DNA of 64,000 bases from Streptococcus macedonicus ACA-DC 198 (lineage in GTDB: Bacteria > Bacillota > Bacilli > Lactobacillales > Streptococcaceae): positions 521,501 through 585,500 of the forward strand of contig HE613569.1 in the NCBI GenBank assembly GCA_000283635.1, read 5' to 3'. Positions 48,332-57,983 of this stretch are shown here, in pieces. The notes below the pieces were generated by a model. The model saw only the letters and a program-made list of their open reading frames with translations. It had not been told where the DNA came from and ran no database searches. The stretch's first letter is position 1, and each line of letters starts with the position of its first letter. A program made the translations under genes and the position numbers.

Positions 48332-48586
48332 ATGATTTTTGTATTAATTGTACTATTAAGACTAATTCAGTTTTACTCTTATCTGTTATTTGCGTATGCT
48401 TTGCTTTCATGGTTCCCAGGAGCTTACAACACTTGGTTTGGAAGAGTCATGGGGCAACTGGTTGAACCAGTTATTAGACCTTTTCGCCGTTTTAATCTTC
48501 AATTCATGGGATTAGACTTTACGATTTTAGCCGTAGTAATTGCGCTAAACGTTTTAAGTCGTATTCTTATCATGATTTTTGCGTAA
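48332..48586 (+). CDS. ylmG: YggT/YlmG family membrane protein
   Basis: 84 aa with two membrane helices (about 1-25 and 57-83) joined by the conserved loop LLSWFPGAYNTWFGRVMGQL and PVIRPFRRF. Linked to division and membrane organisation in Gram-positive bacteria and chloroplasts; mechanism unknown. It starts three bases after sepF, and the ylmH start follows its stop by one base. Confidence 0.92.
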   Translation: MIFVLIVLLRLIQFYSYLLFAYALLSWFPGAYNTWFGRVMGQLVEPVIRPFRRFNLQFMGLDFTILAVVIALNVLSRILIMIFA

Positions 48587-48587
48587 T

Positions 48588-49379
48588 ATGGCGATGAAAA
48601 AGGGTTTATATCAGCATTTTCGACCAGATGAGTATGATTTTATTGAAAAGATTGATGATCTTGCTCGTCGTGTCGAAGAAACTTATGCATATGCTTTAAC
48701 AGATTTTCTAAATCTTCGCCAAGTTGATATCGCAAAAAGCGTTATTGGCAATCGAAGATTACACTATTTTGTTTCGAGTGATTATTATCCAGCTGAATAC
48801 GCTCGACTTATTGTGGCACCTGACTATTATGAGTTTAATCCTGAGGATTTTGAATTAACCTTACTTGAGGTGAATTACAATTCAAAATTTAATCAGCTGA
48901 CACATTCTCAGATTATGGGGACTTTACTTCATAAACTTGGGATTAAACGAACAGTCATCGGAGATATTTTAGTTGAATCTGGTTATGCACAGCTTTTGGT
49001 AAAGCAAAATATGGCTGATTACTTTAGAGCTAATGTGACTAAAATTGCTAAGGCTAGTGTTTCACTAAAAGAAATTCCTCTGGAACAGTTAATTGCAGGT
49101 GAGAAAGATAGTCGGCAACTGGACATCATAGTTTCTAGTATGCGCATGGATAAAGTTCTTGCAACAGTTTTGAATCTTTCAAGAAGTCAAGCAGTGCAGT
49201 TGATAGAAACTGATAAAGTAAAACTTAACTATCAAATAGTTGATAGAGCCTCAGAAATGCTTCAAGTTGGAGATTTGATTAGTGTTAGAGGATTTGGTCG
49301 CTTTTCTATTTTGAGTGAAAATGGTTTCACCAAAAATGGAAAATGTAAATTGACCGTAGATAAGATGATACATAAATAA
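48588..49379 (+). CDS. ylmH: S4-domain RNA-binding protein YlmH
   Basis: 263 aa. The C-terminal S4 RNA-binding domain (about 185-245: MDKVLATVLNLSRSQAVQLI, VGDLISVRGFGRFSI) follows an N-terminal domain (HFRPDEYDFIEKIDDLARRV). In B. subtilis YlmH acts on stalled ribosomes with peptidyl-tRNA still bound in the large subunit. The start is taken at ATG 48588 directly after the ylmG stop; the in-frame start at 48579 lies inside ylmG. No strong Shine-Dalgarno, so translation is coupled. Confidence 0.92.
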   Translation: MAMKKGLYQHFRPDEYDFIEKIDDLARRVEETYAYALTDFLNLRQVDIAKSVIGNRRLHYFVSSDYYPAEYARLIVAPDYYEFNPEDFELTLLEVNYNSKFNQLTHSQIMGTLLHKLGIKRTVIGDILVESGYAQLLVKQNMADYFRANVTKIAKASVSLKEIPLEQLIAGEKDSRQLDIIVSSMRMDKVLATVLNLSRSQAVQLIETDKVKLNYQIVDRASEMLQVGDLISVRGFGRFSILSENGFTKNGKCKLTVDKMIHK

Positions 49380-49389
49380 GGAGAAATCA

Positions 49390-50157
49390 ATGGCACTTAC
49401 AGCACTTGATATTAAAGATAAAACATTTAAATTAAAATTTCGTGGTTACGACGAAGAAGAAGTTAATGAATTTCTTGATATTATTGTAGATAATTATGAA
49501 GACTTGGTTCGTCGTAATCATGAACAAGAAAACAAAATCAAAGATTTAGAAGATAAATTAGCTTACTTCGATAAAATGAAAGAATCATTGAGTCAATCAG
49601 TTATCCTTGCACAAGAAACAGCTGAAAAAGTTAAAACATCTGCTAACGATGAAGCTGCTAACCTTGTTAGCAAAGCTAACTATGATGCACAACATCTTAT
49701 TGATGAGGCTAAATCAAAAGCTAATCAAATTTTACGCGATGCAACTGATGCAGCCAAACGTGTTGCTGTGGAAACAGAAGATTTGAAACGTCAAACACGT
49801 GTATTTCACCAACGTTTGGTAGCAGCTATCGAAGGACAACTTGGTTTAACAAATTCACCAGAATGGACAGAATTGTTGCAACCAACAGCAGTTTATCTTC
49901 AAAACTCAGATGCTGCTTTCCGTGAAGTTGTTGAAAAAGTTTTGGAAGAAAAAGTTCCAGAAACAGATGACGAATTATCAATGGATGCAACACGTCAATT
50001 TACACCAGAAGAAATGGAAGAATTGCAACGTCGTGTTGAAGCAGGAAACAAACATCTTGAAGAAACACAAAAAATTGCTATTGTAGATGACAACGAAGCA
50101 GATTCTGAAATCAATCTTAACGAAACACAAACATTTAAATTAAATATCGAAGAATAA
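49390..50157 (+). CDS. divIVA: Septum-site and polarity protein DivIVA
   Basis: 255 aa coiled-coil protein that recognises curved membrane at septa and poles. The N-terminal lipid-binding domain (MALTALDIKDKTFKLKFRGY, then DEEEVNEFLDIIVDNYEDLV) is followed by a long coiled coil to about residue 200 and an acidic tail ending FKLNIEE. AAGGAG is eight bases before the ATG. Last gene of the ftsA cluster; the Ile T-box follows eight bases later, without a clear terminator between. Confidence 0.95.
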   Translation: MALTALDIKDKTFKLKFRGYDEEEVNEFLDIIVDNYEDLVRRNHEQENKIKDLEDKLAYFDKMKESLSQSVILAQETAEKVKTSANDEAANLVSKANYDAQHLIDEAKSKANQILRDATDAAKRVAVETEDLKRQTRVFHQRLVAAIEGQLGLTNSPEWTELLQPTAVYLQNSDAAFREVVEKVLEEKVPETDDELSMDATRQFTPEEMEELQRRVEAGNKHLEETQKIAIVDDNEADSEINLNETQTFKLNIEE

Positions 50158-50164
50158 GAAAAAC

Positions 50165-50385
50165 ACGGTTGATAGTCAATATTCACAGCGAGCAGGCGAT
50201 GGTGTGAGACCTGCAATCACTTGGGTATCAATTATCCTTTTCTAACATTTTTACCTGAATCAAGTAGGGTAAAAGGGCAAACTCACCTTACGAGTTAAAG
50301 AGGGAAATTTAGATTTTAAAGACTAAATTTCTAAACTAAGGTGGTACCACGAGCTTTCGTCCTTTTTGAGACGAAGGCTTTTTTG
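50165..50385 (+). promoter_or_regulatory. Isoleucine T-box leader of ileS
   Basis: Stem I with AGCGAGCAGGCGATGGTG and the specifier ATC (Ile) at 50227-50229 in GGGTATCAATT. The T-box AGGTGGTACCACG lies at 50339-50351, and the terminator AGCTTTCGTC / GACGAAGGCT plus T6 at 50352-50384. Uncharged tRNA-Ile should favour antitermination. No convincing promoter is visible between divIVA and the leader, so it may be read from upstream. Bases 50386-50465 hold only the ileS ribosome site. Confidence 0.9.
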
Positions 50386-50465
50386 TTTAACCATATATGT
50401 TAGGTCATTTTCTGTTATTGGCAATGTCAATGATAGTTAAATATTATTATTTATAAGGAGTAGTC

Positions 50466-53264
50466 ATGAAACTAAAAGATACGCTTAATCTTGGGAAAAC
50501 TGCGTTCCCAATGCGTGCTGGACTTCCAAACAAAGAGCCAAATTGGCAAAAAGAATGGGAAGAAGCAGATATCTATGCTAAACGTCAACAATTAAATGAA
50601 GGCAAACCTTCTTTCAATCTCCACGATGGACCTCCGTACGCTAACGGAAATATTCACGTTGGTCACGCCATGAATAAAATTTCAAAAGACATTATTGTTC
50701 GTTCAAAATCAATGTCTGGTTTCCGTGCTCCTTACGTTCCAGGTTGGGATACACACGGACTTCCAATTGAACAAGTTTTGGCTAAACAAGGTGTCAAACG
50801 TAAAGAAATGGACTTGGTTAACTACCTTGAGATGTGTCGTGAATATGCACTTAGCCAAGTTGATAAACAACGTGAAGATTTCAAACGTCTTGGGGTATCT
50901 GCTGATTGGGAAAATCCATATATCACATTAAGTCCTGAATACGAAGCTGCTCAAATTCGTGTCTTTGGTGCAATGGCTGATAAAGGTTACATCTACCGTG
51001 GTGCAAAACCTGTTTACTGGTCATGGTCATCTGAATCAGCACTTGCTGAAGCTGAAATCGAATACCATGATATCGATTCAACATCACTTTACTATGCTAA
51101 CAAAATTAAAGATGGTAAAGGTGTGCTTGATACTAATACTTATATCGTTGTTTGGACAACAACACCATTTACAGTAACAGCTTCACGTGGTTTGACTGTT
51201 GGTCCTGATATGGATTACGTTGTTGTGAAACCAGCTAATGATGACCGAAAATTCGTTGTTGCAGAAGGACTCTTGGATAGCTTAGCTGAAAAATTTGGTT
51301 GGGAATCATTTGAAGTTCTCGCTAAACATAAAGGTACTGAACTCGAATACATCGTTACAGAACACCCATGGGATACAGAAGTAGATGAACTTGTTATCTT
51401 GGGTGACCACGTTACACTTGATTCAGGTACAGGTATTGTCCATACTGCCCCTGGTTTTGGTGAAGATGACTACAACGTTGGTGTTAAATACGGATTGGAA
51501 GTTTTTGTTACTGTTGACGAACGTGGTATCATGATGGAAAATGCTGGTCCAGATTTCCAAGGTCAATTCTACGATAAAGTTGTTCCGACTGTTACTGAAA
51601 AACTTGGTGATCTTTTGCTTGCTAGCGAAGTCATCACTCACTCATACCCATTTGACTGGCGTACTAAGAAACCAATCATCTGGCGTGCTGTACCACAATG
51701 GTTTGCATCAGTTTCTAAATTCCGTCAAGACATTCTTGATGAAATTGACCGCACAACATTCTATCCAGAATGGGGTCGTACACGTCTTTACAACATGATT
51801 CGTGACCGTGGTGACTGGGTTATCTCACGTCAACGTGCATGGGGTGTGCCACTTCCAATTTTCTATGCTGAAGATGGTACAGCTATCATGACGAAAGAAG
51901 TGACTGACCACGTTGCTGATTTGTTTGCTGAACATGGTTCAATCGTTTGGTGGCAACGTGAAGCTAAAGACCTTCTTCCAGAAGGATTCACTCATCCAGG
52001 TTCACCAAATGGTGAATTCACTAAAGAAACTGATATCATGGACGTATGGTTTGACTCAGGTTCTTCATGGAATGGTGTTATGAATGCTCGCGAAGGTTTG
52101 GAATATCCAGCTGACCTTTATCTTGAAGGTTCTGACCAATACCGTGGTTGGTTCAACTCATCATTAATCACTTCAGTTGCCGTTAACGGACATGCTCCTT
52201 ACAAAGCTGTGCTTTCTCAAGGTTTCGTCCTTGATGGTAAAGGTGAAAAAATGTCTAAATCACTCGGAAATACAATCCTTCCAAGTGATGTTGAAAAACA
52301 ATTTGGTGCCGAGATTTTACGTCTTTGGGTAACTAGTGTTGATTCTAGCAACGATGTTCGTATCTCAATGGATATTTTGAAACAAACATCAGAAACTTAC
52401 CGTAAAATCCGTAACACACTTCGTTTCTTGATTGCCAATACAGCAGATTTCAATCCAAATACAGATGCAGTTGCTTACGAAAACTTGCGTGCAGTTGATA
52501 AATACATGACTGTTAAATTCAACCAATTGGTAGCAACAATTCGCAAAGCTTACGAAGCCTATGACTTCATGGCGATTTACAAAGCTGTCGTGAACTTCAT
52601 CACAGTTGATTTGTCAGCATTCTATCTTGATTTTGCTAAAGACGTTGTTTACATCGAAGCAGCAGATAACCTTGCTCGCCGTCAAATGCAAACAGTTTTC
52701 TACGATATTTTAGTTAAAATCACTAAATTGTTGACACCAATTCTTCCTCACACAGCTGAAGAAATCTGGTCATACCTCGAATTCGAACCAGAAGAATTTG
52801 TTCAATTGTCTGAATTACCAGATGCTGAAGTCTTTGCAGGGCAAGAAAATATTCTTGAAGAATGGGATGCCTTCATGACACTTCGTAACCAAGCTCAAAA
52901 AGCTTTGGAAGAAGCTCGTAATGCTAAAATCATTGGTAAATCATTGGAAGCTCATTTGATAATTTATGCTAGCGAAGAAGTGAAAACTCTTCTTACAGCA
53001 CTTGATAGTGATGTTGCTCAATTGTTGATTGTATCTCAATTGACTGTTACTGATGAACCTGCGCCTGCTGACGCAGTAACCTTTGATGATGTTGCGTTCA
53101 CAGTTGCTCATGCTGACGGACAAGTTTGTGACCGTTGCCGTCGTGTTGCCCCAACAGCTAAAGAACGTTCATACGGTGTTACTATTTGTGACCACTGTGC
53201 TGAAATCGTTGAAGCAAACTTCCCAGAAGCAGTAGTAGAAGGATTTGAAGTTAAAGCAAAATAA
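50466..53264 (+). CDS. ileS: Isoleucyl-tRNA synthetase
   Basis: 932 aa class I synthetase charging tRNA-Ile. HIGH-type motif [12 protein letters not shown] (about 59-70), editing (CP1) domain with [18 protein letters not shown] and [23 protein letters not shown] motif [10 protein letters not shown] (about 594-603), and a C-terminal zinc site CDRCRR and CDHCAE. AAGGAG precedes the ATG. It is the bacterial mupirocin-sensitive type by overall length and motifs. Controlled by the T-box upstream and closed by a terminator. Confidence 0.98.
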   Translation: MKLKDTLNLGKTAFPMRAGLPNKEPNWQKEWEEADIYAKRQQLNEGKPSFNLHDGPPYANGNIHVGHAMNKISKDIIVRSKSMSGFRAPYVPGWDTHGLPIEQVLAKQGVKRKEMDLVNYLEMCREYALSQVDKQREDFKRLGVSADWENPYITLSPEYEAAQIRVFGAMADKGYIYRGAKPVYWSWSSESALAEAEIEYHDIDSTSLYYANKIKDGKGVLDTNTYIVVWTTTPFTVTASRGLTVGPDMDYVVVKPANDDRKFVVAEGLLDSLAEKFGWESFEVLAKHKGTELEYIVTEHPWDTEVDELVILGDHVTLDSGTGIVHTAPGFGEDDYNVGVKYGLEVFVTVDERGIMMENAGPDFQGQFYDKVVPTVTEKLGDLLLASEVITHSYPFDWRTKKPIIWRAVPQWFASVSKFRQDILDEIDRTTFYPEWGRTRLYNMIRDRGDWVISRQRAWGVPLPIFYAEDGTAIMTKEVTDHVADLFAEHGSIVWWQREAKDLLPEGFTHPGSPNGEFTKETDIMDVWFDSGSSWNGVMNAREGLEYPADLYLEGSDQYRGWFNSSLITSVAVNGHAPYKAVLSQGFVLDGKGEKMSKSLGNTILPSDVEKQFGAEILRLWVTSVDSSNDVRISMDILKQTSETYRKIRNTLRFLIANTADFNPNTDAVAYENLRAVDKYMTVKFNQLVATIRKAYEAYDFMAIYKAVVNFITVDLSAFYLDFAKDVVYIEAADNLARRQMQTVFYDILVKITKLLTPILPHTAEEIWSYLEFEPEEFVQLSELPDAEVFAGQENILEEWDAFMTLRNQAQKALEEARNAKIIGKSLEAHLIIYASEEVKTLLTALDSDVAQLLIVSQLTVTDEPAPADAVTFDDVAFTVAHADGQVCDRCRRVAPTAKERSYGVTICDHCAEIVEANFPEAVVEGFEVKAK

Positions 53265-53288
53265 CATCACTTTATTGTTTAACAAATA

Positions 53289-53323
53289 CAAAAAACGAAC
53301 TCAAATTTTTGAGTTCGTTTTTT
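53289..53323 (+). terminator. Terminator of ileS
   Basis: AAAAAACGAACTCAAA / TTTGAGTTCGTTTTTT, a long perfect hairpin with T6. Confidence 0.9.
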
Positions 53324-53339
53324 ACATACTAAAGCAATA

Positions 53340-53364
53340 AAAAATCAGGTTGCGAAGACCTGAT
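53340..53364 (-). terminator. Terminator of the DUF1827 gene
   Basis: On the minus strand AATCAGGT / ACCTGATT with T6 directly after the stop codon. Confidence 0.75.
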
Positions 53365-53666
53365 TAGTGAGCTATTGGGAATGAAATTTCAATTAGATTT
53401 GCTGTATGCAAGGTTTTTAGTTGGTCTAATTGAACGATTGATTTGTCGATTTTACGTTTGAGGAAAAATTCACGAATGGCTTCAATTTCACTATCTTTAA
53501 TAGCGCGATATTTGTTTGAAATCAACAGCTCGTAGTGTTTTGGCGCTTGTGTGAAAATAACATCAGTATTTCCTGCAGAGTAGGTCTCGACGAGCTTGGC
53601 GTCCGTATTTTGCAACTGATTACGAACTAGCTCAGAATGACTACTTGTTGTGTTGATTAACCTCAT
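53364..53666 (-). CDS. DUF1827 family protein
   Basis: 100 aa, start MRLINTTSSHSELVRNQL, acidic/basic mix and no membrane segment; matches the small streptococcal DUF1827 family of unknown function. AAAGGAGGAG lies before the ATG, and an extended -10 (minus-strand TGTTATAAT near 53696-53704) gives its own promoter. Usually found beside ileS in streptococci, as here. Confidence 0.8.
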   Translation of the reverse strand: MRLINTTSSHSELVRNQLQNTDAKLVETYSAGNTDVIFTQAPKHYELLISNKYRAIKDSEIEAIREFFLKRKIDKSIVQLDQLKTLHTANLIEISFPIAH

Positions 53667-53736
53667 AGATCTCCTCCTTTTTGATTTTCTACCTTATTAT
53701 AACACTATTTTGAGTGAAAAAATAGAATAAGAGATA

Positions 53737-54183
53737 TTAGTGATGATTTTTTTTCCAAGCTTCAACGCCCCATTTGTGGCTACCGCGTTTTAGTTTTTCA
53801 ATAGCTTTATCAATTGGAAACCAAGATAGGTTGTTGAAGTCTTCCAAAGGAGCATCAATTTCTTCAAAATGTGTCACTTCGTAGATATAAGCGGGATTAT
53901 AAAAGTATGTATCACGATGGCGAGAGTAAAAATACTCATCTGCCTGTCCATAGTAATAACCTAGCTCAGCCGAAAAGCCCAATTCTTCAATGAGTTCACG
54001 TTTTAAAGCTGAAAAATGGTCTTCACCTGCCTCGATTTCTCCGCCAGGAAGAAACCAAGAACCATTAGGTGCTTGAACTAGGATAATCTGGCTTTTATCA
54101 GCGTTGGGAATAACGGCATAAACACCATAGCGTGCTTTGTAATCAACAGTTGTAAGTTTTTCACCGAAAGTTGGATTTGTCAT
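53737..54183 (-). CDS. NUDIX hydrolase
   Basis: 148 aa with a complete Nudix box: Gly48 to Glu54 (GEIEAGE) and then RELIEELGF (62-70). It fits the MutT-like pyrophosphatases that clean up oxidised or non-canonical nucleotides or hydrolyse nucleotide sugars; the substrate is not evident. AGGAGAATATC precedes the ATG. A minus-strand TATAAT at 54256-54261 is the likely -10, about 70 bases upstream. Confidence 0.85.
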   Translation of the reverse strand: MTNPTFGEKLTTVDYKARYGVYAVIPNADKSQIILVQAPNGSWFLPGGEIEAGEDHFSALKRELIEELGFSAELGYYYGQADEYFYSRHRDTYFYNPAYIYEVTHFEEIDAPLEDFNNLSWFPIDKAIEKLKRGSHKWGVEAWKKNHH

Positions 54184-54420
54184 GATATTCTCCTATGAAA
54201 AATGTGATAGAAATAGTGGAGACCGAAATAATTAATACGAGTGTCTATTGGTGATATTATACTAAAAAAATGAACTTTTTTCTATAAAATTGTCGGAATA
54301 TTTCGATTTTAATTTTGTGACAATTTATGCATTATAAAAATAGCAGAGAAGTTTGCTAAAATCTGGAATATCATCAAGTCTTGTTTTTTTTGTTGCTGAG
54401 AAGTCATTTGAAGTAAAGAG

Positions 54421-54455
54421 AAAGAGTTTGGAACAACAATAGTTCCAAACTCTTT
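54421..54455 (-). terminator. Terminator of clpE
   Basis: AAAGAGTTTGGAA / TTCCAAACTCTTT with an eight- to nine-base loop, just after the clpE stop. Bases 54184-54420 otherwise hold only the NUDIX promoter region. Confidence 0.8.
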
Positions 54456-54464
54456 AGAGTTTCA

Positions 54465-56750
54465 TTATTCTGATTCTGCTGAAACGGTTGTTTCTTCTTT
54501 TTCAACCTTTTTATCAGATTTGATGATAATTTTATCATTGCTTGTCATAGCAGCTTTCAAATCTTTTTCGCTTGGATTTTCAAGATAGAAGTCTGTAATG
54601 GCATCTTCAATGTGGTCTTGGATAGTACGACGTAATGGACGAGCTCCCATTTTAGGATCGTAGCCAAGTTCAACTAATTTTTCTTTTACCTTATCAGTGA
54701 CTTCGAGGTGAATATCGTTAGTTGCTAGACGTTTATTGACATCGTCAAGCATAAGGTTAACAATTTGGAAAAGATTGTCCTTGCTAAGAGCCTTAAATTC
54801 GATAATACCGTCGAAACGGTTCATGAATTCAGGGCTGAAGTAGTTGCTAAGTTCACCAAGGACAGAATTTGTACGTCCTTCACGAGCAGCACCGAAACCA
54901 ACTGAAGCTTCTGTTTTACCAGTACCAGCATTAGAAGTCATGATAATAATAGTATCTTTGAAGCTTACTGTACGACCTTGACCGTCAGTCAAACGACCGT
55001 CATCAAGAACTTGCAAGAACATATGCATAACATCAGGATGCGCTTTTTCAACTTCGTCAAGAAGGATGAGTGAGTATGGATTACGGCGAACTTTTTCTGT
55101 CAATTGACCAGCTTCTTCGTAACCAACGTATCCTGGAGGTGCTCCAACAAGTTTAGCGACCGCATGTTTTTCCATGTATTCAGACATATCGAAACGAATC
55201 ATGTTGTCAGCTGAGCCGAAAAGTTCAATCGCTAATTGTTTAGAAAGTTCTGTTTTACCAACACCAGTTGGTCCAACAAAGAGGAATGAACCGATTGGAC
55301 GATTTGGTGTACCGAGACCGACACGGTTACGACGAATGGCTTTGGCAATTTTGTCAACGGCATCATCTTGACCAATGACGTGTGTTTTCAAATCATCAGC
55401 GAGATTGATTAATTGTGATTGTTCCTTTTCTTTCAAATCACCAACAGGAATGTTAGTTTTTTCTTCAACGATAGCTTCGATAGTCTTTTCAGTAATAACT
55501 GGAATATCGTCTTCGTTGATTGTTTGTTGTTGCATTTCCTTGTATTTAGCGATTTGGTCACGGAAATAAGCTGCGCGTTCATAATCTTCCTCGCGAGTAG
55601 CTTGTGTTTTTAGGTTTTCAGCTTCCGCTAAACGCTTGTCGATTTCTTGTGGGTCAACAAAGTTAAGGGTTAAATTCATCTTAGAACCAGCTTCGTCTAG
55701 CAAATCAATGGCTTTATCTGGGAGGAAGCGGTCTTGAATGTAACGGTTAGAAAGATTTGCGGCAGCCTCAATTGCATCATCGCTGTATTTGACATGATGA
55801 TAATCTTCGTATTTCTTTTGAATACCACGAAGAATCGTAATCGTTTCTTCCACGCTTGGTTCATTAACTTTGACAGGTTGCATACGGCGTTCAAGTGCTG
55901 GATCTTTTTCAATAATGCGGTATTCATTGAGTGTCGTAGCACCAACTAATTGAAGTTCACCACGAGCAAGTGCTGGTTTTAAAATATTACCAGCGTCCAT
56001 GTTACCGTCGCCTGCAGAACCAGCACCGACAATTTCGTGAATTTCGTCAATGAAGAGAATAACGTCCTTACGTTCACGGATTTCTTCCATGAGTTTTTGC
56101 ATACGTTCTTCAAATTGACCACGAATACCTGTTCCTTGTACAAGGCTAACGACATCAAGACGAATAACTTCTTTATTTTGAAGTTTTTGTGGAACGTCAC
56201 CATCTATGATTTTTTGAGCTAATCCTTCAACAACGGCTGTTTTACCAACCCCAGGTTCACCAATAAGAACAGGATTATTTTTTGTACGACGGTTAAGAAT
56301 TTCAATCACACGAATGATTTCGGCATCACGCCCAATGACAGGGTCGATGTCACCGCGACGAGCAATATCAGTAACGTTGATACCAAATTCTTCTAGCAAA
56401 CCTTTTTGTTGTTGTTGGCTAGCTGCGCCGTTTGGACGATAATTGTTATTATTGCCGCCGTTATTTCCACCACCTGATTGTGTTGGAGGCGTATTTTGGA
56501 AATCTTGTCCACCGAATGCGTGGAAATTATTCAAATTACTGAAGAAATCATCAAAAGGATTCATACCAGTAGATTGATTTTGTGTGAAAGAAGCTGTTGC
56601 ATCTCTTAAACCACTTAAAATAGTATTGTTAGGGTCAGTTTTCATGATTTGATAGCAGTTTTGGCACAAATCAATTTGCTTTTGCTGACCATTGACATTT
56701 GTATAAAGATGAATTGTTGATTCGTTTAAATGACAATTTTGACAGAGCAT
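54465..56750 (-). CDS. clpE: ATP-dependent Clp protease ATP-binding subunit ClpE
   Basis: 761 aa HSP100 unfoldase working with ClpP. It begins with the ClpE zinc finger: Cys3, Cys6, Cys29, Cys32 (LCQNC and LCQNC). A Gly/Asn-rich linker, the first AAA+ module (Walker [10 protein letters not shown]), a UVR-like middle region and the second AAA+ module ([19 protein letters not shown]) follow. ATG 56750 comes after AAGGAGGG; the in-frame extension to 56789 lies upstream of that site and is rejected. Heat- and stress-induced through the CtsR box upstream. Confidence 0.95.
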   Translation of the reverse strand: MLCQNCHLNESTIHLYTNVNGQQKQIDLCQNCYQIMKTDPNNTILSGLRDATASFTQNQSTGMNPFDDFFSNLNNFHAFGGQDFQNTPPTQSGGGNNGGNNNNYRPNGAASQQQQKGLLEEFGINVTDIARRGDIDPVIGRDAEIIRVIEILNRRTKNNPVLIGEPGVGKTAVVEGLAQKIIDGDVPQKLQNKEVIRLDVVSLVQGTGIRGQFEERMQKLMEEIRERKDVILFIDEIHEIVGAGSAGDGNMDAGNILKPALARGELQLVGATTLNEYRIIEKDPALERRMQPVKVNEPSVEETITILRGIQKKYEDYHHVKYSDDAIEAAANLSNRYIQDRFLPDKAIDLLDEAGSKMNLTLNFVDPQEIDKRLAEAENLKTQATREEDYERAAYFRDQIAKYKEMQQQTINEDDIPVITEKTIEAIVEEKTNIPVGDLKEKEQSQLINLADDLKTHVIGQDDAVDKIAKAIRRNRVGLGTPNRPIGSFLFVGPTGVGKTELSKQLAIELFGSADNMIRFDMSEYMEKHAVAKLVGAPPGYVGYEEAGQLTEKVRRNPYSLILLDEVEKAHPDVMHMFLQVLDDGRLTDGQGRTVSFKDTIIIMTSNAGTGKTEASVGFGAAREGRTNSVLGELSNYFSPEFMNRFDGIIEFKALSKDNLFQIVNLMLDDVNKRLATNDIHLEVTDKVKEKLVELGYDPKMGARPLRRTIQDHIEDAITDFYLENPSEKDLKAAMTSNDKIIIKSDKKVEKEETTVSAESE

Positions 56751-56793
56751 ATAAAATACCCTCCTTTCGTAATGGCTTGACATTGACAATAAA

Positions 56794-56829
56794 GGTCAAA
56801 GATAGTCAAACCTTATGATTCTATTATAG
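56794..56829 (-). promoter_or_regulatory. clpE promoter region with CtsR box
   Basis: GGTCAAAGATAGTCAAA (56794-56810, written on the plus strand) fits the CtsR heptad repeat RGTCAAANANRGTCAAA exactly. An extended -10 (minus-strand TGCTATAAT, 56823-56831) lies just upstream of it in the direction of transcription, so bound CtsR would cover the early transcribed region. Confidence 0.88.
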
Positions 56830-56891
56830 CACTAGGTTAATAGAAATCAAGTAAAAAGCATTAAAAAATTAGCACTATTATGCTAAGACTG

Positions 56892-57418
56892 CTATTCTTT
56901 CTCAGAGTCAATCTGACTGGCTGACATAGACCCCATAGCAGCACCAAAAATTACCCCACCAAGGATGATTGCGATAAGTTCAAGAGGATTTGTGAAGAGT
57001 TCTAAAGGATTTTCTCCCTCTTGCCATTTGCTAAAAGCGTTAAAAACGAGCATGCATAGTGCAAAAATTCCACCAGCTAACCAGCCCTTTTTGCGAGCTT
57101 TCTGTCGTGTCTGTTCGACTTTATTTTTAGGGACTTCCAATGATGTTTGCAAATCACGATTGGTCAACATAACAAGAAGAATAATAGGAATAACAAAAAT
57201 GAGGACGAAGAGATTAATATAGAGAAAAGTGGCGGTTGCTATCGTTTGGTTGATGAGTAAAATAATAGTAGAAAAGAATAACTCAAAGAAAAAGAGACCA
57301 ATAAACAGTTTATTGCCGATACGGTTAACCTCTTCTTCGCGATATTCGTCTAATTCACCATTAATTCCGTAGAAACGTTTAATAAATTTTAACCAAAGCG
57401 ATGTTTTTTTGTTTTCAT
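56892..57418 (-). pseudogene. DUF3278 membrane protein gene, frameshifted at its 5' end
   Basis: The natural start is ATG 57418, seven bases after AAAGGAG; it reads MKTKKHRFG and stops. One more A in the A7 run (plus T7 at 57404-57410) gives MKTKKTSLWLKFIKRFYGIN and then an open frame to 56892, 175 aa in all. The protein has four membrane helices in two pairs and matches DUF3278 proteins that accompany small XRE regulators in streptococci. The regulator gene beside it is also broken. Starting at an out-of-place TTG (57443) would put the ribosome site inside the coding region, so I do not accept it. Confidence 0.7.
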
Positions 57419-57445
57419 AATGATTCTCCTTTAAAATTACCAAAA

Positions 57446-57603
57446 TTATAGATGTCTATTCTCCCCAAAAAGTGTGTTTAAATCAGTTTGCAGTACCTCC
57501 GCTAGTTTGATACAAAGGTCAAGCGACGGATTATATTTATCGTTTTCGATGAGGTTAACCGTTTGGCGGGCAACACCTATTTGTTTTTTAGCAAAAATTT
57601 TTT
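57446..57603 (-). pseudogene. XRE-family regulator, 5' end missing
   Basis: The minus strand encodes IGVARQTVNLIENDKYNPSL and DLCIKLAEVLQTDLNTLFGE, the second half of the helix-turn-helix of a small Cro/CI-type repressor of about 67 aa. The first 20 or so residues, with GxSQ and the start codon, are replaced at about 57604 by the structured element. It lies 28 bases before the DUF3278 ATG. This regulator/DUF3278 pair is common in streptococci; here both halves are inactive. Confidence 0.75.
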
Positions 57604-57738
57604 GATACTTTCCTTAAGTGTACGGACGGCAGCGACTTCCGTCGGAATTCCATGCCTAAGTTTTGAGCCGAGAGTCTCAAAACTTCCGAGTGGCTGTTCT
57701 TTTATTATTCAGCCACTTTTACTACAGCGGAAAGTATC
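57604..57738. other. Structured 135-bp element with terminal inverted repeats
   Basis: Ends are GATACTTTCC (57604-57613) and GGAAAGTATC (57729-57738), exact inverted repeats. Inside are three hairpins: GACGG/CCGTC near 57626-57643, AGTTTTGAG/CTCAAAACT near 57659-57684, and GTGGCTG/CAGCCAC near 57690-57716. Base composition is richer in G+C than the surroundings. Just outside the right end lies the palindrome-like TTTGCTCGCTTCGCTCGCAA. It interrupts the XRE gene. It could be a non-autonomous mobile element or a structured RNA; the minus strand also carries a 43-codon frame that is probably chance. Confidence 0.5.
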
Positions 57739-57826
57739 GTTTTGTTTGCTCGCTTCGCTCGCAAATAATCCATTGATAAAATGCTATTAAGTTTTTCAAG
57801 AGAAAAGTTTGTTTGTATGCGTTCTG

Positions 57827-57856
57827 ATTATATATTGATTATATGTGACATATCAA
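57827..57856 (-). promoter_or_regulatory. Probable promoter of the broken XRE/DUF3278 unit
   Basis: Minus-strand TTGATA, 18-base spacer and TATAAT; a second TATAAT overlaps the spacer. It points toward the XRE remnant, about 230 bases away, with the structured element between. Confidence 0.45.
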
Positions 57857-57920
57857 ATATAAATGACAAATGTGGTGGCATTTTGGGGGAGATGATTTTT
57901 TATTTTTATTCAAAATTTGC

Positions 57921-57948
57921 TTGACAAAATGTATAATTATGCTAAAAT
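57921..57948 (+). promoter_or_regulatory. Promoter of the ornithine carbamoyltransferase gene
   Basis: Perfect TTGACA, 16-base spacer and TGCTAAAAT. The spacer contains TGTATAATTATGC, similar to an ArgR/ARG-box half (TGAATNNNNATTCA-like), which would fit arginine control but is only a partial match. Confidence 0.75.
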
Positions 57949-57983
57949 TAGGTATATTATTCAAAAAAAGGATGGACGATTGT

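Noticed and set aside
57563..57790. Plus-strand 75-codon frame over the XRE remnant and the structured element
   Set aside because: It is antisense to a recognisable helix-turn-helix and crosses several hairpins; no ribosome site or promoter.
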